From Trichocoleus desertorum NBK24 (GTDB lineage: Bacteria > Cyanobacteriota > Cyanobacteriia > FACHB-46), in contig NZ_CP116619.1 of the NCBI RefSeq assembly GCF_030409055.1, forward strand, positions 4,007,628-4,071,627: a stretch of DNA of 64,000 nt, in the 5' to 3' direction. This document shows, piece by piece, positions 33,284 through 42,824 of the stretch. The notes beneath the pieces are model-generated. The model was not told the DNA's origin. It saw only the letters and a program-made list of their open reading frames with translations, and did no database searches. The position numbers and the translations under genes were made by a program. Position 1 is the stretch's first letter. Each line of letters begins with the position of its first letter.

Positions 33284-34315
33284 TTATCTAAACGGGGGAG
33301 CGTAGAGCAGTCCCCCCTGATTCCATAATTGATTTTGGCCGCGCGGCAAGTTCAATTTAGTTTGTGGCCCTAAGTTGCGATCGTAAATCTCGCCATAGTT
33401 GCCCACATGCTTAATAATTCGCACCGTGAAATCATTGGGTAAACCTGCGCCTTCCCCTAAGTTTCCTTCTGCGCCTAAGAAGCGACGTACTCCCGGATCT
33501 TTGCTACTGCTGGCGAGTTGCGTGACATTTTTGGAGTTAATCCCCATTTCTTCGGCATTAATTAAGGTGTAGATCGCCCAACGCACCGCGTCATTCCACT
33601 TAGCATCTCCAGCAGCGACAGCGGGAGCTAGAGGCTCTTTGGAAACCACGTCGGTTAAAATTACATGCTCTTCGGGCTTGGGTAAAGCGCTACGTCGAGA
33701 AAGTAACTGCGAGCGATCGGATGTCACCGCATCACAACGACCCTCTTGATAGGTCGCAAACACGATATTGACATCTTCAAATACCACCGGAGTGTAGCTG
33801 ATGTTGCGCTTACGCATTTCATCTGCCAAATTCTGCTCGTTGGTGGTTCCGGTTTGGGTGCAAATCGAGCGTCCTTTGAGGTCAGCCAGAGTTTTGATGC
33901 CGCTATTTTGTTTCACCATCACCCCCTGCCCGTCGTAAAAGACCACTGGGGCAAATTCCAGACCAACGGAAGTATCACGGCTCATTGTCCAGGTGGTGTT
34001 GCGGCTGAGCACATCGACTTCGCCCGTCTGGACAGCGGTAAAGCGTTCTTTAGCGTTGAGGTTGCGGAATTCTACGGCGTCCGGGTTATCGAACAGGGCA
34101 GCGGCGATCGCTCGGCACACATCGACATCGAGTCCCGAATATTTGCCATCTTGCCCTACAAAACTAAATCCTGGTAGTTCGCCACTGACACCACAAACCA
34201 CATTGCCACGACTGATAATGGTGTCTAGTTGGCTTTGCCGCTGCTGTTGACTACACCCTGCTAAGGATAGCCCCATCAGCGCGATCGCCGTGATGAAAGA
34301 ATGCCATTGACGCAT
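33284..34315 (-). CDS. aapJ: General amino-acid ABC transporter substrate-binding lipoprotein (AapJ / NatF type)
   Basis: Periplasmic binding protein. The start is placed at ATG 34315, giving a clean lipoprotein signal (MRQWHSFITAIALMG, lipobox LAGC) and 343 residues; the frame extends upstream to 34378 without improving it. Family signatures include RGNVVCGVSGELPGF, the CRAIAAALF helix, RDTSVGLEFAPV, the hinge segment GRSICTQTGTTNEQNL and the C-terminal GNYGEIYDRNLG. AapJ/NatF proteins bind neutral and acidic L-amino acids. Nitrogen control is plausible, but no NtcA site (GTA-N8-TAC) was found in the upstream 170 bases. Confidence 0.9.
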   Translation of the reverse strand: MRQWHSFITAIALMGLSLAGCSQQQRQSQLDTIISRGNVVCGVSGELPGFSFVGQDGKYSGLDVDVCRAIAAALFDNPDAVEFRNLNAKERFTAVQTGEVDVLSRNTTWTMSRDTSVGLEFAPVVFYDGQGVMVKQNSGIKTLADLKGRSICTQTGTTNEQNLADEMRKRNISYTPVVFEDVNIVFATYQEGRCDAVTSDRSQLLSRRSALPKPEEHVILTDVVSKEPLAPAVAAGDAKWNDAVRWAIYTLINAEEMGINSKNVTQLASSSKDPGVRRFLGAEGNLGEGAGLPNDFTVRIIKHVGNYGEIYDRNLGPQTKLNLPRGQNQLWNQGGLLYAPPFR

Positions 34316-34488
34316 AAATGCAGCTTTACTCTCTTTGAATAGACCCCAGGGAGACAAGAGGTATAACCAGAAATGCAAGGTACTAGGTCTGGTTCTGGCC
34401 TCAAACCTTCGATCGAGTCTTATCTTACAGGCTTCAAAGAGTCTATTGCTGGCATTACGGTACTAAGTTCCGCAATATATCGAGAAAT

Positions 34489-34713
34489 CTAAGAATGAGT
34501 CACTATGCGCTCTTCGGCTAAATCACGGATGAGAGGCATTTTGGTCTGAATATAGGCATTCAACAGGTTGGTTTCATCAGAATCTAGCGATCTCTGAGCT
34601 TTTAATTGCCGTAGCAACCATTGAGCTAGGCTAGAGTCGTCCAAATTGAGCAATATTTGGGCTTGAGCTGACTCAACCACCGCCCACAACTGGCGAAGCA
34701 TTAAAGGAGTCAT
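34489..34713 (-). CDS. Small conserved protein of unknown function
   Basis: Encodes 74 residues, predicted all-helical and acidic: MTPLMLRQLWAVVESAQ, LAQWLLRQLKAQRSLDSDE, NAYIQTKMPLIRDLAEER. It resembles small cyanobacterial hypothetical proteins, but I cannot name a family. It lies between the amino-acid transporter and the orthocaspase gene on the same strand. Confidence 0.55.
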   Translation of the reverse strand: MTPLMLRQLWAVVESAQAQILLNLDDSSLAQWLLRQLKAQRSLDSDETNLLNAYIQTKMPLIRDLAEERIVTHS

Positions 34714-34845
34714 ACGTTCTTTTCCTTAATTGTCTTTTCACTTTTTAACCATATCTTGATCTGGAAATACCAAACTTGGGGTCACACAAGAAGACACAAG
34801 AGTTACAAAACACTTAACAAAGCGATCCATAAGTTGATTTGCTTT

Positions 34846-37326
34846 TCACAATTGCTTATTCGGCCTTTCGACGACTTGATACAAAAAGCTGAGTGTCGCC
34901 CAATGATTCACATCTAAGGCCCACACATCGGTTGGGATGTTGAGGGTTTGTGTGGGCACCACACTCGCTTGATGCAAATCTTGCAAAAGAGCTTGAGCAA
35001 CCTCTAGCGGGTTGGTAGGAGCACCCAATCGCTGTACTCCCCCCATGGGTCGCATTGCAGCTTCCAAAGTCGCTAAAGTTTGGCTAAAAGGCGCATCACT
35101 AAATATGAGATGAGTTTCGGCAAAGCCCGCTGGCCCTCTGACCGTCCATTGGAGAGAGTTTTTCACTTGTGGGACGCTCAGCGTTTCCCCAGGCGCGATC
35201 GCTTCCTGCTTCAAAATAGATTTAGCTTCGTCACCTTCTGTGGGCGGGGTGGCTTGGCTAGAGTAAAGCGCAACGAGGCTACCGCTGCTGTCTAAACTTA
35301 ACGCTACGACATAAATGGGACGATCGCTATAGTTAGAAACTTGGTAACGAATTTGGCTACCAATCGGCAAAGTCGGCACGCCTAACTCATTGAGTGGGGC
35401 TGGAGTCGCCCTCTGGCTCAAGGACTTGCTAGTTGCCCGCAGCGTAGAGCGGCTGAGAAGAATCGCAGGCTCAGGCGTAACGAGTTCTAAAACTGCTTTC
35501 ACGCCCAAGTGCGAAGCTGCTTCGTTAGCAGTGAGTCGCAGTAGTTTAGCCGCCAAGCGTGTTTTGAGGTGAGGCAATAGCCGCTGAATCGCTGACTTGA
35601 CCGCTTCTCCACCCTCTCCTAAGCTGTCTGGAATTAATTCCCGGCTGACTGAAAACAAGCCATAGCCCCGTGGAGCGGCGCTGAGGTCAATGCTACGACT
35701 GGTGCTGGCCTCAGTTGTGGCTATCTCAGCCGCTGCCCCAGTCGTTGCCCTAGTAGTAGAACGACTGGTTTCGCTAACCCGACCCAACAATGTATCCGCA
35801 GGTTGCTCTCCTGCCGTGACCACGGTGATATGAGGTGTGGCGGAAAAAGCGCTAGTTGCATCCACTCGTTCGATCCGCTCTAAGGTTGAGTCTAGGGCGA
35901 TCGCTAAATTTAGATTACGTGGGATCACCCGGACGGTTTCTTGCACCAGTTGCCCGACTTGGAGCTTGAGACTTGCCGCTGCATCCCCCACATTGGCAAT
36001 TCGAGCCTTCGCCGTCAGGCCGTTACGAGCATAAATCTGCACTTGTACGGGTTGAGCTTTGGTGGCAGTTGCCGAGGTGCTAGCAGTTTCAGAGAGGCTA
36101 GGGGCGATCGCGCTCGACTCAATCTGGGTAGGGGTGGCTGCTAAATCTGTGGAACTGGACGGTGAGACTACGCTGAGCACAGCATTCAAACCGTAAGCTT
36201 CCAGACCAGGGCTAAACAAACCACCCAGCCAAAGCTCACCTGCTCTACCATCGTCATCCACGCTGGTCACAATCCCTTCGGCTCCAATGCGATCGCTCGG
36301 CGCTGTGTAGTAGGTGAGTAAAGCTTGCTCGCGGCTTTGCAGCCCTATCAAAGTTGGCTGCTCTTTACCGACCCACTGAGCAATGCTGGCAGCAGCCCGA
36401 TTGAAGCTGACTTGAATGGTGGTAGGGGGAGCCATTGCCCATAGATATTGGGTCAAGGCATAGGTCAACAGCCCAGCGCTAAAGCCGCCCCATTGGGTTT
36501 CAAAAGCTTGCTCTTGAGCGGAGCTATAAGTCATAGCACTGACTAATTCATCTAAACTAGCTGCTGCTAAGACAACCCCAGGAATCTGTCCAGAGCGTCG
36601 TTGCACACCTACCTGCTCTCGCGATGCCTGGATACGGCTCAGGAGTTGATCCTGAAACGCCAGTTCATCTGGGCCGGGTTTGCCCAATTTAGGTTTGGGT
36701 CTGGCCCGCAGCCGCAAGTTGCCCTGTAAGGAACTACCGGGGTAAAGGTAGCTAGTGTCTAAAATCGTGGTCACTCGGTCAGTAGCCAGCGATCGCAGCA
36801 GCAACAGCAGGGTTTCTTCTAGCAAGTCGTTGACAATACCCTCGTCGTGGTCGCTCGATACAGTCGCATCAGCAGGAACTAGGCTACTCTGCACCGTTTC
36901 CGCTGAGTTATCTGTCTGGACTCGGCCCCCATAGCCGCTGAAATGGAACACCACGACATCCCCTGGACGTGCTTGCTCGCTCAGGTGCTCTAGAAACGCG
37001 GACTCAATGGCTTGGCGAGTGGCTTGGCGATCGGTCAGCGTCAGGATATCGCGATCGCTAAACCCGAACCGATGCACCAACAACTCTCGCTGCAACTCCA
37101 CATCGGTCACACATCCCGCCAAGGCCGAGCTGCGAGTGGCAGTCCGGTGATACAGACTGTCCGAATATTGGTTAATGCCGACCAGTAAGGCTAACTTTCG
37201 GGCGGTGGGTGCCGCCAAAGCTTGAGAGTAGCGATCGCTCAGTCGCAACAACCCCGCTTCACTCATGCCTAAGGCTGCCAAGGTTAAGCCAGCTTGTTGC
37301 AAAAAAGCTCGCCGCTTCAATCCCAT
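34846..37326 (-). CDS. Orthocaspase (peptidase C14 family) with substituted catalytic dyad, exported
   Basis: Encodes 826 residues. A twin-arginine signal (LKRRAFLQQAG, residues 3-13) predicts Tat export. A caspase-like p20 domain follows (about 42-210): KLALLVGINQYSD, LAGCVTDVELQRELL, VVFHFSGYGGR and TTILDTSY. The positions of the catalytic pair, normally the His of SGHG and the Cys of D(A/C)CHSG, are Tyr132 and Ser192. This matches the cyanobacterial YS-type orthocaspases described as lacking the active dyad. A long C-terminal region includes beta-rich DUF4384-like sequence around residues 655-760 (YQVSNYSDRPIYVVALSLD). It is probably a non-proteolytic scaffold or regulator. Confidence 0.85.
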   Translation of the reverse strand: MGLKRRAFLQQAGLTLAALGMSEAGLLRLSDRYSQALAAPTARKLALLVGINQYSDSLYHRTATRSSALAGCVTDVELQRELLVHRFGFSDRDILTLTDRQATRQAIESAFLEHLSEQARPGDVVVFHFSGYGGRVQTDNSAETVQSSLVPADATVSSDHDEGIVNDLLEETLLLLLRSLATDRVTTILDTSYLYPGSSLQGNLRLRARPKPKLGKPGPDELAFQDQLLSRIQASREQVGVQRRSGQIPGVVLAAASLDELVSAMTYSSAQEQAFETQWGGFSAGLLTYALTQYLWAMAPPTTIQVSFNRAAASIAQWVGKEQPTLIGLQSREQALLTYYTAPSDRIGAEGIVTSVDDDGRAGELWLGGLFSPGLEAYGLNAVLSVVSPSSSTDLAATPTQIESSAIAPSLSETASTSATATKAQPVQVQIYARNGLTAKARIANVGDAAASLKLQVGQLVQETVRVIPRNLNLAIALDSTLERIERVDATSAFSATPHITVVTAGEQPADTLLGRVSETSRSTTRATTGAAAEIATTEASTSRSIDLSAAPRGYGLFSVSRELIPDSLGEGGEAVKSAIQRLLPHLKTRLAAKLLRLTANEAASHLGVKAVLELVTPEPAILLSRSTLRATSKSLSQRATPAPLNELGVPTLPIGSQIRYQVSNYSDRPIYVVALSLDSSGSLVALYSSQATPPTEGDEAKSILKQEAIAPGETLSVPQVKNSLQWTVRGPAGFAETHLIFSDAPFSQTLATLEAAMRPMGGVQRLGAPTNPLEVAQALLQDLHQASVVPTQTLNIPTDVWALDVNHWATLSFLYQVVERPNKQL

Positions 37327-37557
37327 GCCTTTGTTTCCCCTACGGCTATCTAGATCTCACGTAAAAATGCTCTTTTGATCCTAGATGGATTTTGGGGCAC
37401 CTATGTGCCGCAGCCTCACAATTGACGTCGGCTGTAGCTGGGAGAATCCAGCCTTAACGACTGCCAGTATAAACGAAAAATAGGGATGCACTGCTGTACG
37501 CCCCTACACAAGGTTAATCAATGAGTCTGCAATGAGTCGGCAATTAGCTTGCAACGC

Positions 37558-38736
37558 TTACGCTTCGACGGGGACTCGCATGGCCCGCGCTAGCTCAGCC
37601 GCTACTTCGGGGCGAGAGAATTCGGGGGGTGGCAATTCACCGCGACGTAGCATCTCGCGGACTTTGGTGCCAGAGAGGTGAACTCGCTCCGCAGGAGAAC
37701 TGGGGCTAGTTTTGGTCGTCGCCATACCCTGCGTGCGAGTGCAGTAGAAAGCATGCTCAAACTTCATCGGAGTGATGCCCAACTCATCGGGTTCAAACTC
37801 ATCAAAGATGTGCTGAGCATCGTAGGTGCCGTAGTAGTCACCAACTCCAGCATGGTCACGGCCCACAATAAAGTGGGTGCAGCCGTAGTTCTTCCGCAAC
37901 AGGGCATGGAAGATTGCTTCGCGAGGGCCAGCGTAACGCATGGCAGCAGGGTTAATCGCCAAAATCACCCGATCTTGAGGATAGTAGTGCTCCAAAATAA
38001 TTTCGTAGCAGCGCATCCGCACATCTGCGGCGATGTCATCTTCCTTCGTAGCACCAACAAGGGGATGCAAGAACAGACCATCCACTGTTTCCATCGCACA
38101 CTTTTGAATGTATTCGTGAGCGCGGTGGATAGGGTTGCGGGTTTGGAAGCCCACAATAGTCTTCCAGCCCTTTTCCTTAAACATGGCCCGTGATGCGGCA
38201 GGGTCAATTTGGTATTGGGGGAACAGAGGGTGCGACTCTCGTTGCAGCAACCATACTGGCCCCGCTAAGTTCACTGGCCCTTGGTTGTAAACCACCTTCA
38301 CGCCGGGATGCTTTTCGTCATCGGTGCGGTAGACGTTGATGGCTTCGTGGGCTTTGTCGTAGGTATATTTCTGCGTCAGCTCCAGCACGCCAATAAATTG
38401 GCCTTGGGGATTGTCTAGGCGAACCAAGCTACCTTCCTGCAAAGGTGCTGCAACTTCTTCGGTGACAGACAGGGTGATGGGAATCGACCAAGGCAACCCA
38501 TTGGCTAGGCGCATGTTCTCGACCACATTAATGTAGTCGGCTTGTTCCATAAAACCAGTCAGAGGACTAAAGCCACCAATGGCAATCAATTCCAGATCGG
38601 AGGTGGCTCGCTCATCGAGTTGGACACGAGGCAAAGAGTCCGCTTTTTCTAGAAAGGTTTGTTTTTGCTCTGGCGTAACGATGCGATTGATCAGGTGGCC
38701 GCCGTGGGGTGCAATGCCGTCTGAATGGTGACTCAA
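37558..38736 (-). CDS. sat: Sulfate adenylyltransferase (ATP sulfurylase)
   Basis: Forms adenosine-5'-phosphosulfate from ATP and sulfate, the first step of assimilatory sulfate reduction; cytosolic, 392 residues, the usual cyanobacterial homomeric length. Nucleotide-binding motifs are clear: [24 protein letters not shown] and [12 protein letters not shown]. The PUA-like N-terminal domain carries [17 protein letters not shown]. Single gene, with no cysC or cysH neighbour. Confidence 0.95.
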   Translation of the reverse strand: MSHHSDGIAPHGGHLINRIVTPEQKQTFLEKADSLPRVQLDERATSDLELIAIGGFSPLTGFMEQADYINVVENMRLANGLPWSIPITLSVTEEVAAPLQEGSLVRLDNPQGQFIGVLELTQKYTYDKAHEAINVYRTDDEKHPGVKVVYNQGPVNLAGPVWLLQRESHPLFPQYQIDPAASRAMFKEKGWKTIVGFQTRNPIHRAHEYIQKCAMETVDGLFLHPLVGATKEDDIAADVRMRCYEIILEHYYPQDRVILAINPAAMRYAGPREAIFHALLRKNYGCTHFIVGRDHAGVGDYYGTYDAQHIFDEFEPDELGITPMKFEHAFYCTRTQGMATTKTSPSSPAERVHLSGTKVREMLRRGELPPPEFSRPEVAAELARAMRVPVEA

Positions 38737-38900
38737 GATAATTCCCTCTTCCTGGTTAGCTCAACGAGAAAATTGTTAATTTTTTCTAATTTTTATCCTA
38801 CCTTTCCCCGGTACCTCTGTGCGAATTTGAGCAATTGCTCTTGGAGCGATCGCACTTTGCTTCGTCAAGAAATTGACACATTGGTTGACCTCTCCCCCGT

Positions 38901-38923
38901 CCCCTCTCCTACTAGGAGAGGGG
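38901..38923. terminator. Perfect 10-bp hairpin downstream of mnmA
   Basis: CCCCTCTCCT (38901-38910) pairs exactly with AGGAGAGGGG (38914-38923) around a three-base loop. It lies just past the mnmA stop codon on the minus strand and upstream of sat. A poly-U tract is absent, as is usual in cyanobacteria. Confidence 0.6.
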
Positions 38924-38953
38924 TGCCGAAAGGCGGGGTGAGGTTTGTTCATC

Positions 38954-40057
38954 TTAGGAATTGGCAGTTTCTAAAGGCTCGATGATGCCGCCACCGAGCA
39001 ACACCTCTCCGTCGTACCAGACCGCAGCTTGACCGGGGGTGATACTAAACTGGGGATCATCAAACACCAGCTTGACGCGATCGCTTCCGTCCTGAGTTTC
39101 TAGCGGGATCACCGTTACTGGAACCGCAGGCGATCGATAGCGAATCTGGACTTCCGCGCGAATCGGAGCGGTGGGGGCTGCGATCGCTACCCAATTCACT
39201 CGATGCACCGTGCATTCTGGGTTCTGTGCTTCTGTGCGCTCGCCCACAATGACTCGATTTCGCCCCGCATCTAGGCCAATGACATATAGGGGGTGAGCGG
39301 CAGCAATGCCCAAGCCTTTGCGCTGACCAATCGTGTAGTGGTGTACACCTTCATGCTGGCCCAAGACTTGCCCTGCTTGATCGACAATGTCGCCTTTTTG
39401 CGGCGTGATGTACTGATCCAAAAACTTCTGCATCGAGCCATGTGCTTCAATCAAGCATAGATCTTGGCTTTCAGGCTTTTCAGCAGTGTAGAGACCCAAC
39501 TCGGCGGCAAGGCGACGGGTTTCGGTTTTAGGGTGTTCGCCTAGCGGAAATAGTACGCCTGCTAGAATTTCTTGGCTCAGGTCATACAAGAAATAGGTTT
39601 GGTCTTTGCTGCGATCGACGGCTCGGCGCAGTTGATAGCGTCCGGTGGTTTCGTCCACAGTAATTCGAGCATAGTGTCCTGTGGCAATGCGATCGATGCC
39701 AAAGTTTTCACGGGCATACTGGAGCATCGGCCCAAACTTCACGGCTTTGTTGCATTGTGAGCAAGGCAGCGGTGTGATTCCAGCGCTGTAACCAGACACT
39801 AAGTAATCAATAATGTAGGTTTGAAAGGTGTCTCGAATATCTACGATGTGGTGCGGAATTTCTAACTGTTCGCAAATTCGGGCAGCGTCCACCATGCCCT
39901 CAGAGCAGCATTGGCCTTTCCCCTTCATCAGCCACAGGGTCATGCCAACAACTTCATAGCCTTGCTGGTGGAGGATGGCGGCTGTAACGGAACTATCAAC
40001 TCCACCGGAGAGTCCTACCACAACTTTATTCATGGACTGCAAATACTGCCGCAACAT
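38954..40057 (-). CDS. mnmA: tRNA-specific 2-thiouridylase
   Basis: Adds sulfur to U34 of tRNA-Lys, Glu and Gln. The PP-loop GLSGGVDSS lies at about residues 14-22. The catalytic Cys pair is seen in [15 protein letters not shown] and in the later DLCLIEAHG segment. 367 residues. The frame reaches a TTG at 40105, but the ATG at 40057 has AGGAGAG 9 bases upstream and is preferred; the common family start [11 protein letters not shown] is 8 codons further in. Convergent neighbours are absent; sat follows on the same strand. Confidence 0.94.
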   Translation of the reverse strand: MLRQYLQSMNKVVVGLSGGVDSSVTAAILHQQGYEVVGMTLWLMKGKGQCCSEGMVDAARICEQLEIPHHIVDIRDTFQTYIIDYLVSGYSAGITPLPCSQCNKAVKFGPMLQYARENFGIDRIATGHYARITVDETTGRYQLRRAVDRSKDQTYFLYDLSQEILAGVLFPLGEHPKTETRRLAAELGLYTAEKPESQDLCLIEAHGSMQKFLDQYITPQKGDIVDQAGQVLGQHEGVHHYTIGQRKGLGIAAAHPLYVIGLDAGRNRVIVGERTEAQNPECTVHRVNWVAIAAPTAPIRAEVQIRYRSPAVPVTVIPLETQDGSDRVKLVFDDPQFSITPGQAAVWYDGEVLLGGGIIEPLETANS

Positions 40058-40189
40058 ATAAGCTAACTCTCCTAGGCTAACATTCTCTCGCCCCGAGCTT
40101 GTCAAGAGATAGAGCTTTTTCCGTGCTACACTAACCGCAAATTTTTATCGCCGAAAGTATTAGGAAATATTAATAGGGTTGCGATCGCT

Positions 40190-41020
40190 ATGACCATTCA
40201 TTCAGGCAAGAAATCTCAGAAATCTAATCAAAAACCTCAACGATGCTTGGTTGGAACCAAACCTAGTATGAAACCACAATGGGGTTGGACTGCACCTTTG
40301 GCCTTCCTAGTTTTTCAGGGTGGACTGGCAGTGGTAGCTCATGAACTGGCAGCTCATGAGGCGATCGCGGCTGAACCGACCAGCGTCTTAGTGGCGCAGG
40401 AATTTAATTTTGAGGCACCTCCACCTCCGCCATCTAGCCAATTTCCTGCGGTGATTGTGCCGCGTGACCCTACCCTGCCCACTTTGGAGCCTGCTCCTGC
40501 TCCTTTCCCAAATAGCCCAGCTCCAGTTTCAGCACCTCCCACCCGAGCATTGCCCTCGCAAACTTATTTGGTTTACGTCAATGGCAATAGCCCTTTGATA
40601 TTGGAGCAAGTGAGACGAGTGGAGCCAGAGGCGTTCCGCAAGGAATATCGGGGTCGTACTGTGATTCAAGTCGGGCAATTTATCGATCAATCCAATGCCA
40701 GACGACGAGCCGAAGCCTTGCAAGATCAAGGAATTCGAGCAGAGGTCGCGCAAGTTTCTGGCTCTGGCAGCGGCACAGCCCCAGACAACCCAAAGGGTTA
40801 CTATGTGGTGATTCCTGCTGGCAGTGGAGCGCTTGCTGCTGTTCAAGCCCAAGTAAAACGACTAGCAGGTGATTTAAGGGTGAGCGTGATCTCGCGCGAT
40901 CAGCCACGAGGCAACCATATTGCCGTTGGCCCTTTCACCAATTGGAATGCTGCCAATTCTTGGAACCGCTATGTCAACGATTTCGGCCTTACTAATGCAC
41001 GGGTCTATTACGGGCGCTAA
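40190..41020 (+). CDS. Secreted SPOR-like domain protein
   Basis: Encodes 276 residues: a basic N terminus, a hydrophobic signal segment (about 33-50), a Pro-rich linker (about 75-125) and two SPOR-like repeats (TVIQVGQFIDQSNARRRAEAL and HIAVGPFTNWNAANSWNRYV). SPOR domains bind denuded septal peptidoglycan, so a cell-wall or division role is a reasonable inference. The protein would be periplasmic or membrane-tethered. It starts 54 bp upstream of nnr. Confidence 0.65.
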   Translation: MTIHSGKKSQKSNQKPQRCLVGTKPSMKPQWGWTAPLAFLVFQGGLAVVAHELAAHEAIAAEPTSVLVAQEFNFEAPPPPPSSQFPAVIVPRDPTLPTLEPAPAPFPNSPAPVSAPPTRALPSQTYLVYVNGNSPLILEQVRRVEPEAFRKEYRGRTVIQVGQFIDQSNARRRAEALQDQGIRAEVAQVSGSGSGTAPDNPKGYYVVIPAGSGALAAVQAQVKRLAGDLRVSVISRDQPRGNHIAVGPFTNWNAANSWNRYVNDFGLTNARVYYGR

Positions 41021-41073
41021 TCCTAAACTGGCGATCGCTTGAATGGGGTTGATATGGGTGAGGGAATAGCACT

Positions 41074-42636
41074 GTGGCTCAGGGACAAAACAGGCTAGAG
41101 CAAATTCAGCAGTTTGTTGTGACTGCCGAGCAAATGCGGGCGATCGAGGGACGGGCCTTTGCGGCTGGGTTGCCTGTAGCTGCACTGATGGAAAAAGTGG
41201 CTGGCTTGATCACGCGACGGGTGCAAACACTCTATCCACTTCCGACTCATCAGAAAGTTGGGTTGCTGGTTGGGCCAGGACATAACGGTGGTGATGCCTT
41301 GGTAGTGGCGCGTGAGTTGCACTTACAGGGATACGAAGTTCTTCTTTATCGCCCATTTTCTAAGCTCAAAGAATTAACTCAGCAGCACGCCCAGTACGCC
41401 GGAAGTTTGGGGATTCCCTCGGTAGAGCAGATTGAAGCGCTGCAATCTTGTGATTGGTTGATTGATGGCCTGTTTGGGTTTGGGCTAGAGCGATCGCTCT
41501 CCGACTCCATCGCCGAGACGGTAAATCAGATCAATCAGTGGTCAGTGCCCGTCGTTAGCATTGATTTGCCCTCTGGTTTACACACCGATACAGGAGCCGT
41601 TTTAGGCACCGCTGTCCGAGCGACCCAAACGCTGTGTTTAGGGTTGTGGAAACTAGGGCTACTGCAAGACAACGCCTTAGAGTATGTCGGCACTGCGGAG
41701 CTGATTGATTTTGGCCTACCTCTAGCGGATATCGAGGCAGTATTGGCAGATTCCTCTCGGATTCATCGAATTACCCCGCACAGTGCGATCGCCAATCTAC
41801 CCCTACCTCGCCCTGCCACAAGTCACAAATACAAAATGGGGCATTTATTGGCTATCTGCGGCTCTCGTCGCTATACAGGGGGAGCCATTCTGACAGCGTT
41901 AGGGGCGCGGGGTAGTGGTGTAGGGATGCTTTCCGTAGCGGTGCCAGAGTCAATTAAGCCGTTGCTTTCCGCTCAGTTACCCGAAGCCCTCATCATTGGT
42001 TGCCCAGAAACAGCTAGTGGTGCGACCGCCCAGCTCCCCGAAAGTTTGGAACTCAGCTCCTACAATGCGATCGCTTGTGGCCCCGGTTTGACGATGGATG
42101 CTAGTGCTGTAGTTGAGCGAGTCATCGCTAGCGATCGCCCTTTAGTTTTAGATGCCGATGGCTTGAATGTGTTGGCTCAAGCAGACACCATCCCAACCCT
42201 CACTAAACGTCAAGCTCCTACAGTTCTTACACCCCACTTCGGGGAGTTTAGGCGGTTGTTTCCAGCCATTGCCGAAGGAATAACCAATCGAGCGATCGCA
42301 GTTCGAGAAGCGGCTCAAGAAACTGGAGCGGTGGTGTTGCTGAAAGGTGCGCGAGTGGCGATCGCAAATCCAAGCGGCACAGTTTGGATCAACCCAGCCA
42401 GTACACCTGCCTTAGCGCGGGGTGGTAGTGGTGATGTGCTAACAGGCTTGATTGGGGGACTGTTGGCGCAAGATGTGTTGCAGTCGGCTCCAGTCGAGGC
42501 AGCAGTGCAAACGGGAGTTTGGTGGCACGCCGAAGCAGGCCTTCTCGCTGCTCAGGAACGCACGGAATTGGGGGTTGATGCCTTTACGTTAACCCAATAT
42601 TTGATGCCAGCCTTGCGATCGCATTTGGAGACCTAA
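41074..42636 (+). CDS. nnr: Bifunctional NAD(P)H-hydrate repair enzyme
   Basis: Repairs hydrated NADH/NADPH: the N-terminal epimerase domain (YjeF-N, about residues 1-220, motif GPGHNGGDALVVARELH) interconverts epimers and the C-terminal ADP/ATP-dependent dehydratase (about 235-520) restores the cofactor. Dehydratase motifs include VLDADGLNVLAQ, LTPHFGEFRRLF and ARGGSGDVLTGLIGGLLAQ. 520 residues. The start is a GTG at 41074 with GTGAGGGA upstream. Convergent with the McdB-like gene. Confidence 0.93.
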   Translation: MAQGQNRLEQIQQFVVTAEQMRAIEGRAFAAGLPVAALMEKVAGLITRRVQTLYPLPTHQKVGLLVGPGHNGGDALVVARELHLQGYEVLLYRPFSKLKELTQQHAQYAGSLGIPSVEQIEALQSCDWLIDGLFGFGLERSLSDSIAETVNQINQWSVPVVSIDLPSGLHTDTGAVLGTAVRATQTLCLGLWKLGLLQDNALEYVGTAELIDFGLPLADIEAVLADSSRIHRITPHSAIANLPLPRPATSHKYKMGHLLAICGSRRYTGGAILTALGARGSGVGMLSVAVPESIKPLLSAQLPEALIIGCPETASGATAQLPESLELSSYNAIACGPGLTMDASAVVERVIASDRPLVLDADGLNVLAQADTIPTLTKRQAPTVLTPHFGEFRRLFPAIAEGITNRAIAVREAAQETGAVVLLKGARVAIANPSGTVWINPASTPALARGGSGDVLTGLIGGLLAQDVLQSAPVEAAVQTGVWWHAEAGLLAAQERTELGVDAFTLTQYLMPALRSHLET

Positions 42637-42643
42637 CCCCCAG

Positions 42644-42665
42644 CCCCTTCCCTGTAGGGAAGGGG
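42644..42665. terminator. Perfect 10-bp palindrome between convergent genes
   Basis: CCCCTTCCCT (42644-42653) and AGGGAAGGGG (42656-42665) flank a two-base loop just after nnr. A second, imperfect stem (TCCCT ... AGGGA around 42681-42703) follows. Likely a bidirectional terminator built from a dispersed repeat. Confidence 0.6.
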
Positions 42666-42824
42666 AGCCAGAGTTTCAAAGTCCCTCGCCTCTTAGGAGA
42701 GGGATTTAGGGAGAGGTCTGCATGGGGTAACTCGACTACAGACCTGAACTTGACCTTAGGTTAAAAAACGATCGCCCCTGTGCGAGAAGCGATCGCCTGT
42801 AAGTAACTCAATTGCAAATCAGCT

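Noticed and set aside
34316-34488. NtcA site before the amino-acid transporter
   Set aside because: No GTA-N8-TAC could be found; GTACTA strings lack the correctly spaced TAC.
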